This document shows, piece after piece, positions 9,935 to 21,297 of a stretch of 64,000 nucleotides of DNA. The first letter of the stretch is position 1, and each line of letters starts with the position of its first letter. Source of the DNA: Aphanomyces cochlioides (lineage: Eukaryota > Oomycota > Saprolegniomycetes > Saprolegniales > Verrucalvaceae); NCBI GenBank assembly GCA_019828595.1, contig JAHQRK010000005.1, positions 1,860,001-1,924,000 on the forward strand. The letters are read 5' to 3'. The position numbers and the translations under genes are program-made. Under the pieces are notes generated by a model. It was given only the letters and a program-made list of their open reading frames with translations. It had not been told where the DNA came from and searched no databases.

Positions 9935-12735
9935 ATGTCAATGGAAATGTTGTCTCCAATCAACAAGGCATGTCTGACGTCCTGGTCGACTACTACAAGG
10001 ACTTGTTTGCAGCTCCCGAGGTGCAGCGATCTGGAGACGAAGTGTCGTCATTTCTGACCCCATTGACTCGACACAAGCAACTGCCAGAGCAAGCCCAGAA
10101 AGAGCTGTCGGCTCCCTTGCGCGCCAACGAGTTCTATCATGCTATTCGACACAGCAGTTCGAACTCAGCGCCAGGTCCCAACGCTCTGCCATTCGAAGTC
10201 CTCAAACTTGCACCTCACAAGTGGTCGTTGGTATTGGAGCTGCTATTCACACACCAGCTCCATTCTCACCCTCGCTTGACTCCCATGCAACTTGTCAGTA
10301 CGCTGGTGTTGCTGCACAAGAAAGGCCCCAAGTCACAAGCCAAGAACTATCGGCCCATTAGCCTACTCAACACGGATGTGAAAATCCTGACGAGTATTCT
10401 GGCTTATCGACTCCAGCGCCACATTCGACACATCATCCACCCGGACCAGCAAGGCTTTAACCGTCGAAGCAATATCCAAACCAATATTGCACGACTGGAT
10501 GACATGCTGCACCACATCAAACTACACAGTCCGTCCTCGATGGTGGCACTGCTTGACTTTGAGAAAGCTTTTGATCGCGTGGACCACGCGTACTTGCTCC
10601 GCGTCCTCCGTCACTATGGCTTTCCCGAAACCTTTGTTGACATGGTTCGCGTACTGTACTCGGGCCGCAAGTCTCGCATCTTGGTGAACGGCTTCTTGTC
10701 CAAGCCAGTTCACATCTCACGCGGTGTGTTGCAAGGTGATCCACTGTCGCCACTTCTGTTTGTGATCGCTTTGGAACCGATGTGCCAACTCCTACGGCAA
10801 CACTCCAACTATGGCATCAAGTGTGGGGATCGCTACCACACTGGGAGTTACTTTGCCGACGACTCGCAACTCTATGCGGCAAATGAGACGTGCCTCCACC
10901 GGCAGCTTGCATTGGTTCAAACCTTTTGCGACAAGTCTGGTTTCCGACTCAACGTAGACAAGACCCAAATTCTGACCTACAGCCAGTTGAATGGGAACCT
11001 TGCCTCACTACAAGTTACTTCCGACAGTCCCGTGAAGGCTCTTGGTATCTTGGTTGCGCCCAATCTTTCTCCATTGGCACGTTTCAATTACGTGTTTGAG
11101 AAGTTTGTGGCTCGCTTGTCTTTGTGGCTCTACAAGGCTCGAACCATGGCCGGAAAAGTCACTATCCTGCACAGCATATGTCTGCCTGTGTTATGGTACC
11201 AACTGGCTTTTGTCCCTGCCGACAAAGACCTGGCCAAAAAGATCGACAAGGCCATGCTTCAATTTATGCATGGTGAAGAAATCAACCCATCCTCCTCTGT
11301 CCATGGCCTCCGTTTGATCAAAAAGGAGATCCTATTCATGCCGAAGAAGTCCGGTGGCTTAGGCCTGCACCATGCACTTGCTTTATGGCAACAACACAAC
11401 CGCTCTGTCATGATCAGATGCATTCAAGTCATCACCACCCCACCCCGCAAGTCTGCCATGTCTGCCTGGATTACGCTGGGCTATACTCTCCTCGAGAAGG
11501 CTTTTCATCCATGGGGTTCCCCCCGAGATCTCCTCTTGGCAAATGGCTCTTCTGCATTCATCAGACAACTGTACAAGAATCCCAATATCACTCCAATGTG
11601 GAAAGCCTTATTGAGTAGCTGGTTTGAATCCCGCTGGACTCCGTACGGCTGTCCAAATCACATCTCATCTTTGGATGTTCCCCTTTGGCACAACTCGTAT
11701 CTGCCTGGACTCGAAGACCTATACGATCAGTGCTCTACATCGACGCAAGACCAAGCCAATGTATTGGCTTCGCTTCACATCACGAAGTTGTCGCATTTGT
11801 TGACTCCGTGTCAGCGAGTTTGGCCAGCTTCGATCTTGTTCGACAAAATCAACCGTGCCTGCCGCCAAGCCAATTTTGTCCCTCCAACGAAACAATGGAT
11901 CTCAATCTTGGTGACCAAGTTATCACGATTGTTTGAGATTGTTTCTGAAGAGGATGCTCCCGTGTTCCACTTGCCGACGCCAAGCTCTGAATGGATGGAA
12001 TGGCACTGGATGATACACCCTGACTCGAGTCCGATCTTGTTGGCGCTTGCGACTTCGAAATCGGCTAAGATCAGAGCTTCTCCAGCTGTCAGCTCGTCCA
12101 TTCTTCCTACCAAGCATCTCAACCTGCCATCCAACTTTTACGAAGACCCCAAGCGCCTTACCCAACTTGCCGCCTTCCTCCAACCCGACCACATTCTCCC
12201 TCGATATGGAGAGTTCATTTTCAAGACCCTTCTCCGCGCCAACGCCATGCAATATCTGTTTCAGTACCAAGACCCCAAGCCGACGTGTGTCTTCTGTCGT
12301 GTCAATGAGACGTACGAGCATTTCCTGTTCTCTTGTGGATATGGTCAATCTGTTTGGTATTCCTTCAAGACAATCCAGCGACTGCTCGAGTGTTCCTTTC
12401 CGTCAACGTGTCTGGAAATGTTCTACGAGACGCCCAAGCCGTCCGATGGATACTACATCCGTGGCTATCTGAAGATCTGGCCGATTGTCCGAGCCTGCGT
12501 GTATTATCAAATATGGCTCCAACGTGCCGATCGCACCTTTCGACCCGACCTCACAGCGAAGAGTCCGATGGAAGTTGCCATTCATGCTGCCTCTTTGATC
12601 AAGCTACATCTACAACACCTCCTGGTTGATCTCCCTCTCAAGAAGGGATACACCAAGGTATTCAATGTGCTCAAGCATCTATCTTCGGACCCCTGGTTAC
12701 GTCAACACGCCATTCCTGACAGCGTCGTTTCATGA
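9935..12735 (+). pseudogene. LINE ORF2, reverse transcriptase and C-terminal CCHC part (copy A, interrupted)
   Basis: Codons 419-1351 of ORF2, unbroken to TGA at 12733-12735. Reverse transcriptase motifs are in order: Y557RPIS, Q-G-F finger region near 585, D626FEKAFD (motif A, catalytic Asp626), Q685GDPLSPLLF (motif B), F725ADD (motif C, Asp727-Asp728), then a thumb-like region. Near the C terminus C1203-x2-C1206-x7-H1214-x4-C1219 is a zf-RVT-type zinc motif. I see no RNase H domain. One change from the other copies is Asn in QQGFNRRSN, where they have Ile. With copy B removed, this ORF2 would read through in full. It is listed as a pseudogene only because it is split. Confidence 0.93.
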
Positions 12736-12755
12736 GTGAGCTGACGGCTCACTCA
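12733..12755 (+). other. Hairpin at the ORF2 stop codon (copy A)
   Basis: Stem 12733-12741 / 12747-12755 with loop TGACG, starting at the stop codon; identical to copies B, E and R. Variants: copies H, J, M and N have loop ATGACG and a 6-bp core stem; copy L keeps TGACG with a shorter stem; copy O has a changed loop that closes to a longer stem; copy G has one broken pair. Confidence 0.65.
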
Positions 12756-12881
12756 CTTCATCTCCTGTTCAATGACCACTTTGCCATATTCTGTTTTCCA
12801 AGTTCTATTTATACAGTACGAGGCAAATTAGTAAGTCATTAGGGCCTTTGCTCAAAAATAAGGTTAATACAACTCATTTAA
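12736..12881 (+). promoter_or_regulatory. LINE 3' UTR (copy A)
   Basis: A 146-nt 3' UTR. In order it holds the second arm of the stop-codon hairpin, a TATTTATA stretch (12806-12813), the motif complementary to the 5' terminus (12816-12835), and AATAAG (12857-12862). AATAAG is one base from the AATAAA poly(A) signal and lies 19 nt before the last base. The element then ends in TTTAA. All 3' ends in the window stop at the same base and none has a poly(A) or short-repeat tail. Confidence 0.75.
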
Positions 12882-12966
12882 CCAGTTGGTACCATAACAC
12901 AGGCAGACATATGCTGTGCAGGATAGTGACTTTTCCGGCCATGGTTCGAGCCTTGTAGAGCCACAA
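12882..12966 (-). pseudogene. LINE ORF2 fragment (copy C, about codons 815-843)
   Basis: An 85-nt antisense ORF2 piece between the 3' end of copy A and an inversion breakpoint. It is the host sequence in which copy A landed (native AAAAG^CCAGT). It ends at CCACAA, where the sequence switches to plus-strand ORF2. The rest of this element to the left lies outside the window, beyond copy A. Confidence 0.85.
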
Positions 12967-13918
12967 GTCTCGCATCTTGGTGAACGGCTTCTTGTCCAAG
13001 CCAGTTCACATCTCACGCGGTGTGTTGCAAGGTGATCCACTGTCGCCACTTCTGTTTGTGATCGCTTTGGAACCGATGTGCCAACTCCTACGGCAACACT
13101 CCAACTATGGCATCAAGTGTGGGGATCGCTACCACACTGGGAGTTACTTTGCCGACGACTCGCAACTCTATGCGGCAAATGAGACGTGCCTCCACCGGCA
13201 GCTTGCATTGGTTCAAACCTTTTGCGACAAGTCTGGTTTCCGACTCAACGTAGACAAGACCCAAATTCTGACCTACAGCCAGTTGAATGGGAACCTTGCC
13301 TCACTACAAGTTACTTCCGACAGTCCCGTGAAGGCTCTTGGTATCTTGGTTGCGCCCAATCTTTCTCCATTGGCACGTTTCAATTACGTGTTTGAGAAGT
13401 TTGTGGCTCGCTTGTCTTTGTGGCTCTACAAGGCTCGAACCATGGCCGGAAAAGTCACTATCCTGCACAGCATATGTCTGCCTGTGTTATGGTACCAACT
13501 GGCTTTTGTCCCTGCCGACAAAGACCTGGCCAAAAAGATCGACAAGGCCATGCTTCAATTTATGCATGGTGAAGAAATCAACCCATCCTCCTCTGTCCAT
13601 GGCCTCCGTTTGATCAAAAAGGAGATCCTATTCATGCCGAAGAAGTCCGGTGGCTTAGGCCTGCACCATGCACTTGCTTTATGGCAACAACACAACCGCT
13701 CTGTCATGATCAGATGCATTCAAGCCATCACCACCCCACCCCGCAAGTCTGCCATGTCTGCCTGGATTACGCCGGGCTATACTCTCCTCGAGAAGGCTTT
13801 TCATCCATGGGGTTCCCCCCGAGATCTCCTCTTGGCAAATGGCTCTTCTGCATTCATCAGACAACTGTACAAGAATCCCAATATCACTCCAATGTGGAAA
13901 GCCTTATTGAGTAGCTGG
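12967..13918 (+). pseudogene. LINE ORF2 fragment (copy D, codons 665-981)
   Basis: Plus-strand internal ORF2 piece. It starts in the region between motif A and motif B (K665, then SRILVNGF), keeps Q685GDPLSP and F725ADD, and ends at codon 981, where the 3' end of copy E is joined. It has neither a start nor an element end, and lacks the motif A aspartates. Its left edge is an inversion junction with 3 bp of shared sequence (CAA, 12964-12966). The frame is open throughout, but no functional product is expected. Confidence 0.9.
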
Positions 13919-14064
13919 TTAAATGAGTTGTATTAACCTTATTTTTGAGCAAAGGCCCTAATGACTTACTAATTTGCCTCGTACTGTATAAATAGAACTT
14001 GGAAAACAGGATATGGCAAAGTGGTCATTGGACAGGAGATGAAGTGAGTGAGCCGTCAGCTCAC

Positions 14065-17000
14065 TCATGAAACGACGCTGTTAGGAATGATGTGTTGACG
14101 TAACCAGTGGTCCGAAGATAGATGCTTGAGCACATTGAATACCTTGGTGTATCCCTTCTTGAGAGGGAGATCAACCAGGAGGTGTTGTAGATGTAGCTTG
14201 ATCAAAGAGGCAGCATGAATGGCAACTTCCATCGGACTCTTCGCTGTGAGGTCGGGTCGAAAGGTGCGATCGGCACGTTGGAGCCATATTTGATAATACA
14301 CGCAGGCTCGGACAATCGGCCAGATCTTCAGATAGCCACGGATGTAGTATCCATCGGACGGCTTGGGCGTCTCGTAGAACATTTCCAGACACGTTGACGG
14401 AAAGGAACACTCGAGCAGTCGCTGGATCGCCTTGAAGAAATACCAAACAGATTGACCATATCCACAAGAGAACAGGAAATGCTCGTACGTCTCATTGACA
14501 CGACAGAAGACACACGTCGGCTTGGGGTCTTGGTACTGAAACAGATATTGCATGGCGTTGGCGCGGAGAAGGGTCTTGAAAATGAACTCTCCATATCGAG
14601 GGAGAATGTGGTCGGGTTGGAGGAAGGCGGCAAGTTGGGTAAGGCGCTTGGGGTCTTCGTAAAAGTTGGATGGCAGGTTGAGATGCTTGGTAGGAAGAAT
14701 GGACGAGCTGACAGCTGGAGAAGCTCTGATCTTAGCCGATTTCGAAGTCGCAAGCGCCAACAAGATCGGACTCGAGTCAGGGTGTATCATCCAGTGCCAT
14801 TCCATCCATTCAGAGCTTGGCGTCGGCAAGTGGAACACGGGAGCATCCTCTTCAGAAACAATCTCAAACAATCGTGATAACTTGGTCACCAAGATTGAGA
14901 TCCATTGTTTCGTTGGAGGGACAAAATTGGCTTGGCGGCAGGCACGGTTGATTTTGTCGAACAAGATCGAAGCTGGCCAAACTCGCTGACACGGAGTCAA
15001 CAAATGCGACAACTTCGTGATGTGAAGCGACGCCAATACATTGGCTTGGTCTTGCGTCGATGTAGAGCACTGATCGTATAGGTCTTCGAGTCCAGGCAGA
15101 TACGAGTTGTGCCAAAGGGGAACATCCAAAGATGAGATGTGATTTGGACAGCCGTACGGAGTCCAGCGGGATTCAAACCAGCTACTCAATAAGGCTTTCC
15201 ACATTGGAGTGATATTGGGATTCTTGTACAGTTGTCTGATGAATGCAGAAGAGCCATTTGCCAAGAGGAGATCTCGGGGGGAACCCCATGGATGAAAAGC
15301 CTTCTCGAGGAGAGTATAGCCCGGCGTAATCCAGGCAGACATGGCAGACTTGCGGGGTGGGGTGGTGATGGCTTGAATGCATCTGATCATGACAGAGCGG
15401 TTGTGTTGTTGCCATAAAGCAAGTGCATGGTGCAGGCCTAAGCCACCGGACTTCTTCGGCATGAATAGGATCTCCTTTTTGATCAAACGGAGGCCATGGA
15501 CAGAGGAGGATGGGTTGATTTCTTCACCATGCATAAATTGAAGCATGGCCTTGTCGATCTTTTTGGCCAGGTCTTTGTCGGCAGGGACAAAAGCCAGTTG
15601 GTACCATAACACAGGCAGACATATGCTGTGCAGGATAGTGACTTTTCCGGCCATGGTTCGAGCCTTGTAGAGCCACAAAGACAAGCGAGCCACAAACTTC
15701 TCAAACACGTAATTGAAACGTGCCAATGGAGAAAGATTGGGCGCAACCAAGATACCAAGAGCCTTCACGGGACTGTCGGAAGTAACTTGTAGTGAGGCAA
15801 GGTTCCCATTCAACTGGCTGTAGGTCAGAATTTGGGTCTTGTCTACGTTGAGTCGGAAACCAGACTTGTCGCAAAAGGTTTGAACCAATGCAAGCTGCCG
15901 GTGGAGGCACGTCTCATTTGCCGCATAGAGTTGCGAGTCGTCGGCAAAGTAACTCCCAGTGTGGTAGCGATCCCCACACTTGATGCCATAGTTGGAGTGT
16001 TGCCGTAGGAGTTGGCACATCGGTTCCAAAGCGATCACAAACAGAAGTGGCGACAGTGGATCACCTTGCAACACACCGCGTGAGATGTGAACTGGCTTGG
16101 ACAAGAAGCCGTTCACCAAGATGCGAGACTTGCGGCCCGAGTACAGTACGCGAACCATGTCAACAAAGGTTTCGGGAAAGCCATAGTGACGGAGGACGCG
16201 GAGCAAGTACGCGTGGTCCACGCGATCAAAAGCTTTCTCAAAGTCAAGCAGTGCCACCATCGAGGACGGACTGTGTAGTTTGATGTGGTGCAGCATGTCA
16301 TCCAGTCGTGCAATATTGGTTTGGATATTGCTTCGACGGATAAAGCCTTGCTGGTCCGGGTGGATGATGTGTCGAATGTGGCGCTGGAGTCGATAAGCCA
16401 GAATACTCGTCAGGATTTTCACATCCGTGTTGAGTAGGCTAATGGGCCGATAGTTCTTGGCCTGTGACTTGGGGCCTTTCTTGTGCAGCAACACCAGCGT
16501 ACTGACAAGTTGCATGGGAGTCAAGCGAGGGTGAGAATGGAGCTGGTGTGTGAATAGCAGCTCCAATACCAACGACCACTTGTGAGGTGCAAGTTTGAGG
16601 ACTTCGAATGGCAGAGCGTTGGGACCTGGCGCTGAGTTCGAACTGCTGTGTCGAATAGCATGATAGAACTCGTTGGCGCGCAAGGGAGCCGACAGCTCTT
16701 TCTGGGCTTGCTCTGGCAGTTGCTTGTGTCGAGTCAATGGGGTCAGAAATGACGACACTTCGTCTCCAGATCGCTGCACCTCGGGAGCTGCAAACAAGTC
16801 CTTGTAGTAGTCGACCAGGACGTCAGACATGCCTTGTTGATTGGAGACAACATTTCCATTGACATCCACCAACTCTTTGAAGACTGTCTTCTTCAAGGGG
16901 TAGGGACAGGAGACATGAAGTGGAACTTGGACGAGCGCTCTGCTTTGTACAAGTGAAGTTGGAACGCCTGGTCTTGACGAAACTGCTTGTCTCGATCTTG

Positions 17001-18119
17001 CAGCTCGTGAATTTGCTTTTGAAGGTCTCGCACTCGATCCACCAGCACTGCATCTTGACGCATGTTGGGGACTTGCAAAAGCGAAGCGATCTCGACAGCT
17101 AACTTCTTCAACGGCAGACGTTGTTTCTCCAATCGTTGAGAATGGAATTCTTTGAGTTGGGAGCGGATATCATTGACCAGCATGTCGTAGGCCTTGGAGA
17201 TATTGTGGAATGATGGAGACTTGTCCAAAAATCGATCCAGACATCCATGAACAATCTCGGCCGCTCGTGGTAGACGAAGTAGCCAAGTTGGAGCTTTCCA
17301 TGATCCAGAGCCATGGCGCAATGTTTGACGCTTTGCGATGATACGACAAGCCACGTGGTCAGCCTGTGGAACGTGTGGCATGTGCGTCGCCTTCCAATGA
17401 CGAAGACCCGCCAAGGTGGACGAACAAAAGATGTAGTCGAGTCGGTTGGTGAGTGTGGGACTTGTGAAGGTTCTTGCCACGGGGTTTTGACGGCGAAACA
17501 GATCCACCAGAGACAAACTGTGCATCCATTGTTCCAGTTGAAGGGTGCCGGCCATGGTGGAGGTACTGGGTCTCAACGAATCCAAATCTTTGTTGAGAGT
17601 GCAGTTGAAATCTCCTCCAACAATGTGGAGCGCATGTGGAGGAAAGTCGCGTGGCAATTCTTCGAAGTAACTTGCTCGTTGTTGGAAGGCTGCCGGCGCA
17701 TAGATATTGTGGAGAACGACTGTCAGTGGACCCAGAGTACATCGCACTTGTAGATAACGACCACGAAGCACTGGGTTGTCATGAGGGACTTGAGTGGCGT
17801 TCTTCAAAGGAGAGTGAGGATGTATCAACGTAGCCAGACCTCCAGTGGCTGGCGACGTGGATACTTCAGGGTAAATAGGCTCTTCAAAGAACAAAGAGCC
17901 TTCGTGGTTTGTGATGCGTTGCCAATGGAACGCAACACGGTCGTGGAGACTTGGCGTGCGGAAACGGGTTTCTTGGATAAAGGAAACGTCGTGAACACTT
18001 GATAGTTTGTCGAGGATGTACCGATGACTGTTGGAGAAGCCATTGGTGTTGAGGGAGATGATTTGTGGGTCCCAGTCCACGAGTTCAGTTGGGACATCGG
18101 AGAAGTTGTTGTCAATCAT
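14065..18119 (-). pseudogene. LINE ORF2, frameshifted (copy E)
   Basis: ORF2 from ATG 18119 to stop 14065, 4055 nt. The G run at 16897-16900 has four bases where intact copies have five, so the endonuclease half (16893-18119) and the reverse transcriptase plus CCHC half (14065-16896) are in different frames. Catalytic residues are present in each half (Glu50, Asp170, Asn172; D626, F725ADD; C1203/C1206/H1214/C1219). The break falls between the two enzymatic domains near codon 410. It could be a homopolymer sequencing error, in which case copy E would be an intact, potentially active element. Confidence 0.9.
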
Positions 18120-18197
18120 CACGAGTACAGATGAAAATGAGTAGAATGGAGGGGTCAGAGGGGAGGTTGAAATGGATTGAAGCAGGGGATAGAAGCC

Positions 18198-21100
18198 TTA
18201 GAGTTGATCGTCCTCCAAATCGAGGGGATCAATTTCGTCGGCGTTCATGGAGTGGTGAGCTTTGCTGCAGAGCTCGTCGATGTGGTAATTGTTGGTGATG
18301 CTTTTGAGCATCGAGATGGCCGACAAGACGGGAGCCGGCAAAGTGAACTTCTCGAGATTGTCGCTGAAGTTTTCGATCAAAGCAAACAGCGACCAGTCCG
18401 TCAAGCAGTTGGTGTCAGGCAATCTTGTTGCTTCTTGGTTCAATAGAACAGTCAGTGCCTCCGAGTTTGTGTAGAGGTCTGGGGCCCGATTTGAGAGGAA
18501 TAAGTCAATCGTAGCAAGTGCAAAGAGGATGCGCTTGATCTCTGGTATGTCCGTGGTCAATTCTTCCAAGATTTCTGACGGGTGAATCTTGTATTGAGCC
18601 ATGAAGTTGACGTGATGTTTGTAGTTGTGAGGCTTGCCTTGAGCTTTTAACAAAGCCATCTTGCGCTCAATAGTCTTGGTTGCAACAAGTGACTGAAACA
18701 AACTGAGGTCTTCATCTTGTGCGTACATAGCATGTGCAACGAGCTGAGGATCATCTCGCAAAATGCGTTGACATTCGGTGATACTGCCTTCGACTTTCTT
18801 GTCTCGAATGATCTTCTTCGCCAATTCGAGGTGGGCTGCAGCAGACTTGTTAAGTCGTTGTTTCTTCGCTTTGCCTTTGGTCTTTTTCGGGCGTGGCGCA
18901 CTTGAATCTTCCAATATAATTCGAGGCACTGCAAAGTCTTCAAACGAGAGTTCCACGTCGTCTTCTTCGAGGATATGAAAACGGTTGGATGTCGGCAGGG
19001 GATCCAAACGTGGGGACGAAGGCAAAGTACGTTTTGGAGCTGGTCCAGACCGGTAGCCCGTTACCAATTGAAGGTCCAGCGAGTTCTTGGGCTGCTCACT
19101 TGGTGGAGCAAGAGCGGGCGATTCGTTGGTAGACATTTCCACATCTTCTTGTTGTTTGTCTTGTCCATTGTTGTTAGGGGGATCGCTGTCACCAGACATA
19201 TCGACATCAGAGCCATGAGAAGGAGCTGTTGGCTGTGGTTGTTCATCTTGACCATCTTCAGATGCCTCAGTTGAGTCGGCCTTGCCTTCCGCATTTGTTC
19301 CAGGGTCTTGATCATGATCGTCTCCATCATGTTCAGGTTCTTTTTCTCCTGACGGAGGAGATTTTGCCGCTGCCTTGGCCGCTTTTGCCTTCGCTTTTTC
19401 AGCCTTGGCCTCTGCACGTCGTGAAACAATCGACGGAGGCAATGTCTTGTTCAGAGCAGCGATCTTGTGCTGAAACACGACGACAAAAGGCTGACCCGAC
19501 GGATCCGTAATGGTGATTTCGCGTAGTGCGTCGCCGGATTTTGGCACCAGCACTGCAGGAGGCGCAGACGACTTGAAAATGACTCTCAAATGCGGCGACT
19601 TGATGTTCTGACCAGCAGTAGGGTTGAATGCTGCTATCACTGACTTGGTCAATGCAGCCATTTTCTTGACAATTGCCTTGGCCATCGAAGGGTGACTGAC
19701 CTTGTTGAACGTAACGTAGTAGTTGTTGCCATAACGCGAGTATTTGGGAACCAGGAAGTCTTTGCCACCAAGTCGAAACGTTGTGCCTCCCATTTCCACG
19801 CACGTAGACAAGTTGTAACTTGAGATCACAATGGTCTGTGGGTTCTTCTTGTGGATCAAAATGTTCGGAAATTTGGAGCCCCATAACGAACCAGGATTTT
19901 CCTTGACAAATTGATCGCAGATGACTTTTTCGGACCAGTCCTTGTAGCCTTCGCCCAACTTGACTGTGAGCTCGTACACTTGGGACTGGGGGGTGAGCAA
20001 AATGTTTTCAATGAAGGCGTCCATGTCACCAGAGTCTTTGTAGAATGCGTCCGCCATGGCCTCGCATCGCGCAATATCGTCATCGGCAATAGCATGAGCA
20101 CCAGTGTTGCGATGTTTCGCGCCTTTGGGGGCATTGCCTTGCTTGGAATCTTTCTTGGACGAAGCTGAATCCTTGCCGGGAGTCTTTTGCGTCCATGGAT
20201 TGGCCTTTTCAGCGTTTTGTTGCTCTTGATCGCCTTGTATTTTGTCTGCCGCGGTAGGAGGATCAACAGCGCCATTTCCTTGAGCAACGGATTTGTCGAC
20301 AATGTCTTGATTTGACTGGTCATTGTCATTGTTTGTCGATTGTTCCTCTTGAATAACTTCTCCAGGAGTATCACACGGCTTCGCTTGGCCGTTAATGTCG
20401 CCTGACCCATCAACCTCAGAGTGAATTTGAGTATTTCCCTCGTCGGTTAAGGCCTCGGTTTCAGTAGAATCCTTCCCCTCGGCGTCTCCAGAGACCATAT
20501 CCACGTCCTCTTGAGATTTTTCTTCTTCCTCTCCCGTTCTAGGAGGCTCAGCACAGGGGGCGACGCGGTTGGTGGCTGCTGGCTCAGTCCCATTGGTCAC
20601 GAGAAAGGCCGGGGCCAGACCCCCAGTGACAGGGGTAGAAGGGGAATCCATGCCATCCCCGCAGCACGGTGACTGGGGTACACCATTGCTCCGGCGAGAA
20701 CCCAAATCGGGATACCGCCCCCGCCCCTCCGAAGAGGCCCCTGGGGGGAAGTAGACAGAACCGCAGGGTGTGCCCATAGGGGGGGCCCTCGTAGCCTCTA
20801 GGGCTGGCATGGACCCCGTTTTCTCGCCGCCTTCACTGGGGATCGACTCCAATTGGAGTCCAGGGAAGCAGCCACCACAGGCACAAGGCCCCAGTGGTTC
20901 GCCCTCCTGAGTGAGGGCTTCGCTAGACAAGTTAACGACAGTGGTCTGGGGGTCAACCACTGACCCACTGAGGTTGACCCCCCCTGGAACTCCGGCGAGT
21001 GGAGCACCAGGTGAAGCGCTGGGGGAGCGAGACGCAGATTGGTCTCCAGAGACGCTGTTGGGGTCGAACTCGACCTCCACTTCGGCCCTAGGGTTAGGTG

Positions 21101-21236
21101 TAGAGACATTACTCACACCACTTCCGCCATCCTGATTGGACGACGAAAGTGGGTGAGGTGATACAATACCTGGAATGATGGTGACTCCGTGAGTGTTGGT
21201 CTCACGGAGCTCGGAACAGCTGTTGGCGTTGGACAT
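18198..21236 (-). CDS. LINE ORF1 protein, intact (copy E)
   Basis: Complete ORF1 of 1013 codons (1012 aa) with ATG at 21236 in an AAA-ATG context, 60 nt from the element's 5' end. The frame is open upstream to the 5' end, but the first ATG of the element is the sensible start. Regions in order: Ser/Pro-rich N terminus; Gly/Pro/Cys-rich GC-rich block (about 85-230); acidic Gln/Asn/Asp/Glu linker (to about 390); central domain about 394-602 with aromatic-rich LVPKYSRYGNNYYVTF; Ala/Lys helix about 606-626; NRFHILEED about 750; basic patch about 782-793; helical C terminus. I do not recognise the central domain, and there is no CCHC knuckle. It is probably the RNA-binding partner of ORF2 protein. 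Confidence 0.88.
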   Translation of the reverse strand: MSNANSCSELRETNTHGVTIIPGIVSPHPLSSSNQDGGSGVSNVSTPNPRAEVEVEFDPNSVSGDQSASRSPSASPGAPLAGVPGGVNLSGSVVDPQTTVVNLSSEALTQEGEPLGPCACGGCFPGLQLESIPSEGGEKTGSMPALEATRAPPMGTPCGSVYFPPGASSEGRGRYPDLGSRRSNGVPQSPCCGDGMDSPSTPVTGGLAPAFLVTNGTEPAATNRVAPCAEPPRTGEEEEKSQEDVDMVSGDAEGKDSTETEALTDEGNTQIHSEVDGSGDINGQAKPCDTPGEVIQEEQSTNNDNDQSNQDIVDKSVAQGNGAVDPPTAADKIQGDQEQQNAEKANPWTQKTPGKDSASSKKDSKQGNAPKGAKHRNTGAHAIADDDIARCEAMADAFYKDSGDMDAFIENILLTPQSQVYELTVKLGEGYKDWSEKVICDQFVKENPGSLWGSKFPNILIHKKNPQTIVISSYNLSTCVEMGGTTFRLGGKDFLVPKYSRYGNNYYVTFNKVSHPSMAKAIVKKMAALTKSVIAAFNPTAGQNIKSPHLRVIFKSSAPPAVLVPKSGDALREITITDPSGQPFVVVFQHKIAALNKTLPPSIVSRRAEAKAEKAKAKAAKAAAKSPPSGEKEPEHDGDDHDQDPGTNAEGKADSTEASEDGQDEQPQPTAPSHGSDVDMSGDSDPPNNNGQDKQQEDVEMSTNESPALAPPSEQPKNSLDLQLVTGYRSGPAPKRTLPSSPRLDPLPTSNRFHILEEDDVELSFEDFAVPRIILEDSSAPRPKKTKGKAKKQRLNKSAAAHLELAKKIIRDKKVEGSITECQRILRDDPQLVAHAMYAQDEDLSLFQSLVATKTIERKMALLKAQGKPHNYKHHVNFMAQYKIHPSEILEELTTDIPEIKRILFALATIDLFLSNRAPDLYTNSEALTVLLNQEATRLPDTNCLTDWSLFALIENFSDNLEKFTLPAPVLSAISMLKSITNNYHIDELCSKAHHSMNADEIDPLDLEDDQL

Positions 21237-21297
21237 TTTGAGCGCGGCGGCACTTGATAACTTCTTGACTTGAGGGGTACGAGGCAAATTCGGAAGT

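Larger units (their letters stand above)
9935..12881 (+). mobile_element. LINE copy A, right part with 3' end
   Basis: Continuation of copy A after copy B: ORF2 from codon 419 to the stop, then the 146-nt 3' UTR, which ends in TTTAA at 12881 with no A-tail. The flank beyond it (CCAGTTGG) is antisense ORF2 of another copy (C), so copy A itself was inserted in a minus-strand relative. Confidence 0.95.
13919..21296 (-). mobile_element. Full-length LINE copy E
   Basis: Minus-strand element with both ends intact: TTTAA at 13919 and CTTCCGAATTTG ending at 21296, 7378 bp. The left flank is plus-strand ORF2 (codon 981) and the right flank is minus-strand ORF2 (codon 531, after one extra T). No target-site duplication matches. 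The two halves therefore probably come from different insertions joined by recombination. ORF1 is intact; ORF2 has one single-base deletion. Confidence 0.94.

Noticed and set aside
12806..12813. TATTTATA in the 3' UTR as a promoter
   Set aside because: It is a single short AT-rich match with no transcript start evidence and no gene consistently downstream. It is mentioned only as part of the 3' UTR.
12882..13918. Twin-priming insertion of a 5'-truncated element
   Set aside because: In twin priming the inverted piece comes from upstream of the sense piece and the element ends at its 3' terminus. Here the inverted piece lies within the sense piece and no 3' end follows; copy E begins instead.
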